Source: Deltaproteobacteria bacterium (GTDB lineage: Bacteria > Desulfobacterota_D > UBA1144 > Nemesobacterales > N074bin48). Taken from it: a stretch of DNA of 6,756 nt. A model generated the notes under the pieces. It was given only the letters and a program-made list of their open reading frames with translations. It did not search any database and was not told the DNA's origin. The stretch covers positions 1 through 6,756 of the forward strand of contig SMWS01000128.1 of the NCBI GenBank assembly GCA_004356685.1. Reading direction: 5' to 3'. Positions 6,580 through 6,756 of the stretch are shown in pieces; position 1 is the first letter of the stretch, and each line of letters opens with the position of its first letter. The translations under genes were made by a program, and so were the position numbers.

Positions 6580-6689
6580 AGCCTACTTTTTAATTAAAAG
6601 GCATTTCTCACATTCTAAGTATTGCGCTTTTATAGTTGATTATTAATATACTAAATTAACAAATAATTAGGAGATGGTGGAATAAAAAA

Positions 6690-6756
6690 CTATCTTGAGG
6701 CTTTTTGAGCTCTGTCAGCTGCCCAGCGTTCCAGGCTAGAGATTTCTTCTCTCATT
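6690..6756 (-). CDS. C-terminal end of an unidentified gene (truncated by window edge)
   Basis: On the minus strand the frame entering from the right edge is open to TAG at 6692-6690 and encodes MREEISSLERWAADRAQKAS plus a final Arg. The charged, Ala-rich composition with regularly spaced hydrophobics suggests a terminal helix. The visible Met may be internal or, if it is the start, the product would be only 21 residues. A gene continuing beyond the window is more likely, because composition and GC change sharply from the AT-rich spacer at this point. The fragment is too short to identify. It runs in the same direction as the zinc-ribbon and gua genes but is separated from them by about 400 bp. 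Confidence 0.5.
   Translation of the reverse strand, partial: MREEISSLERWAADRAQKASR

Larger units (their letters stand above)
6291..6689. other. Long AT-rich intergenic region without an intact gene
   Basis: About 400 bp separate the zinc-ribbon gene from the minus-strand gene entering at the right edge. From 6291 to about 6375 the DNA is almost pure A/T and probably contains the 5' leader of the zinc-ribbon gene. From 6376 to 6400 come the palindrome and -35-like hexamer, and 6420-6579 holds the possible frameshifted small ORF. From 6580 to 6689 I see only AT-rich DNA with a weak palindrome (TTTTAATTAAAA, about 6588-6599) and no T-tract terminator for the gene ending at 6690. I found no tRNA, CRISPR repeat or insertion-sequence end. 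Confidence 0.6.

Noticed and set aside
6581..6603. Possible intrinsic terminator at GCCTACTTTTTAATTAAAAGGC
   Set aside because: The stem is mostly A-T with mismatches after three GC pairs, and no T-run follows in either direction.
6669..6682. AGGAG followed by ATG and GTG on the plus strand
   Set aside because: The ATG is directly adjacent to AGGAG and the frame is only ATG GTG GAA TAA, so no protein can be supported.

Overview
The window is bacterial chromosome with low GC (AT-rich by eye, especially between genes) and tightly packed genes in two convergent blocks. GMP-biosynthesis genes, an MJ0042-type zinc-ribbon/DUF3426 membrane protein and a signal-peptide-bearing exported protein point to a diderm bacterium. 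The zinc-ribbon/DUF3426 architecture is common in Deltaproteobacteria-like and other proteobacterial lineages, but I cannot fix the taxon from sequence alone. Few of the start codons have a recognisable Shine-Dalgarno sequence.

Left block, plus strand (1-1276): the end of an unknown gene with a very acidic C-terminal tail, a 69-residue DUF4177-like protein whose ATG overlaps the previous stop (TAATG), and a 293-residue exported protein of unknown function. The last two genes each carry a run of seven G.

Central and right block, minus strand (1292-6290), read right to left: a 500-residue zinc-ribbon/transmembrane/DUF3426 protein; a 74-bp gap with a possible promoter; a 121-residue unknown protein with a basic, AT-hook-like tail; guaB (IMP dehydrogenase) 4 bp later; and guaA (GMP synthase) 52 bp after guaB. 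GuaB turns IMP into XMP and GuaA aminates XMP to GMP, so this is a complete guanine-nucleotide branch, probably co-transcribed with the 121-residue gene. guaA converges on the exported-protein gene with 15 bp between stop codons and no clear terminator.

Far right (6291-6756): about 400 bp with no intact gene. It holds an operator-like palindrome next to a -35-like hexamer upstream of the zinc-ribbon gene, and a possible small frameshifted coding sequence on the plus strand. The window ends in the last codons of a minus-strand gene. Most of the window is ordinary housekeeping sequence. The least explained items are the 121-residue protein coupled to guaB, the possible frameshifted small ORF and the paired G7 tracts. 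I see no convincing undescribed system.
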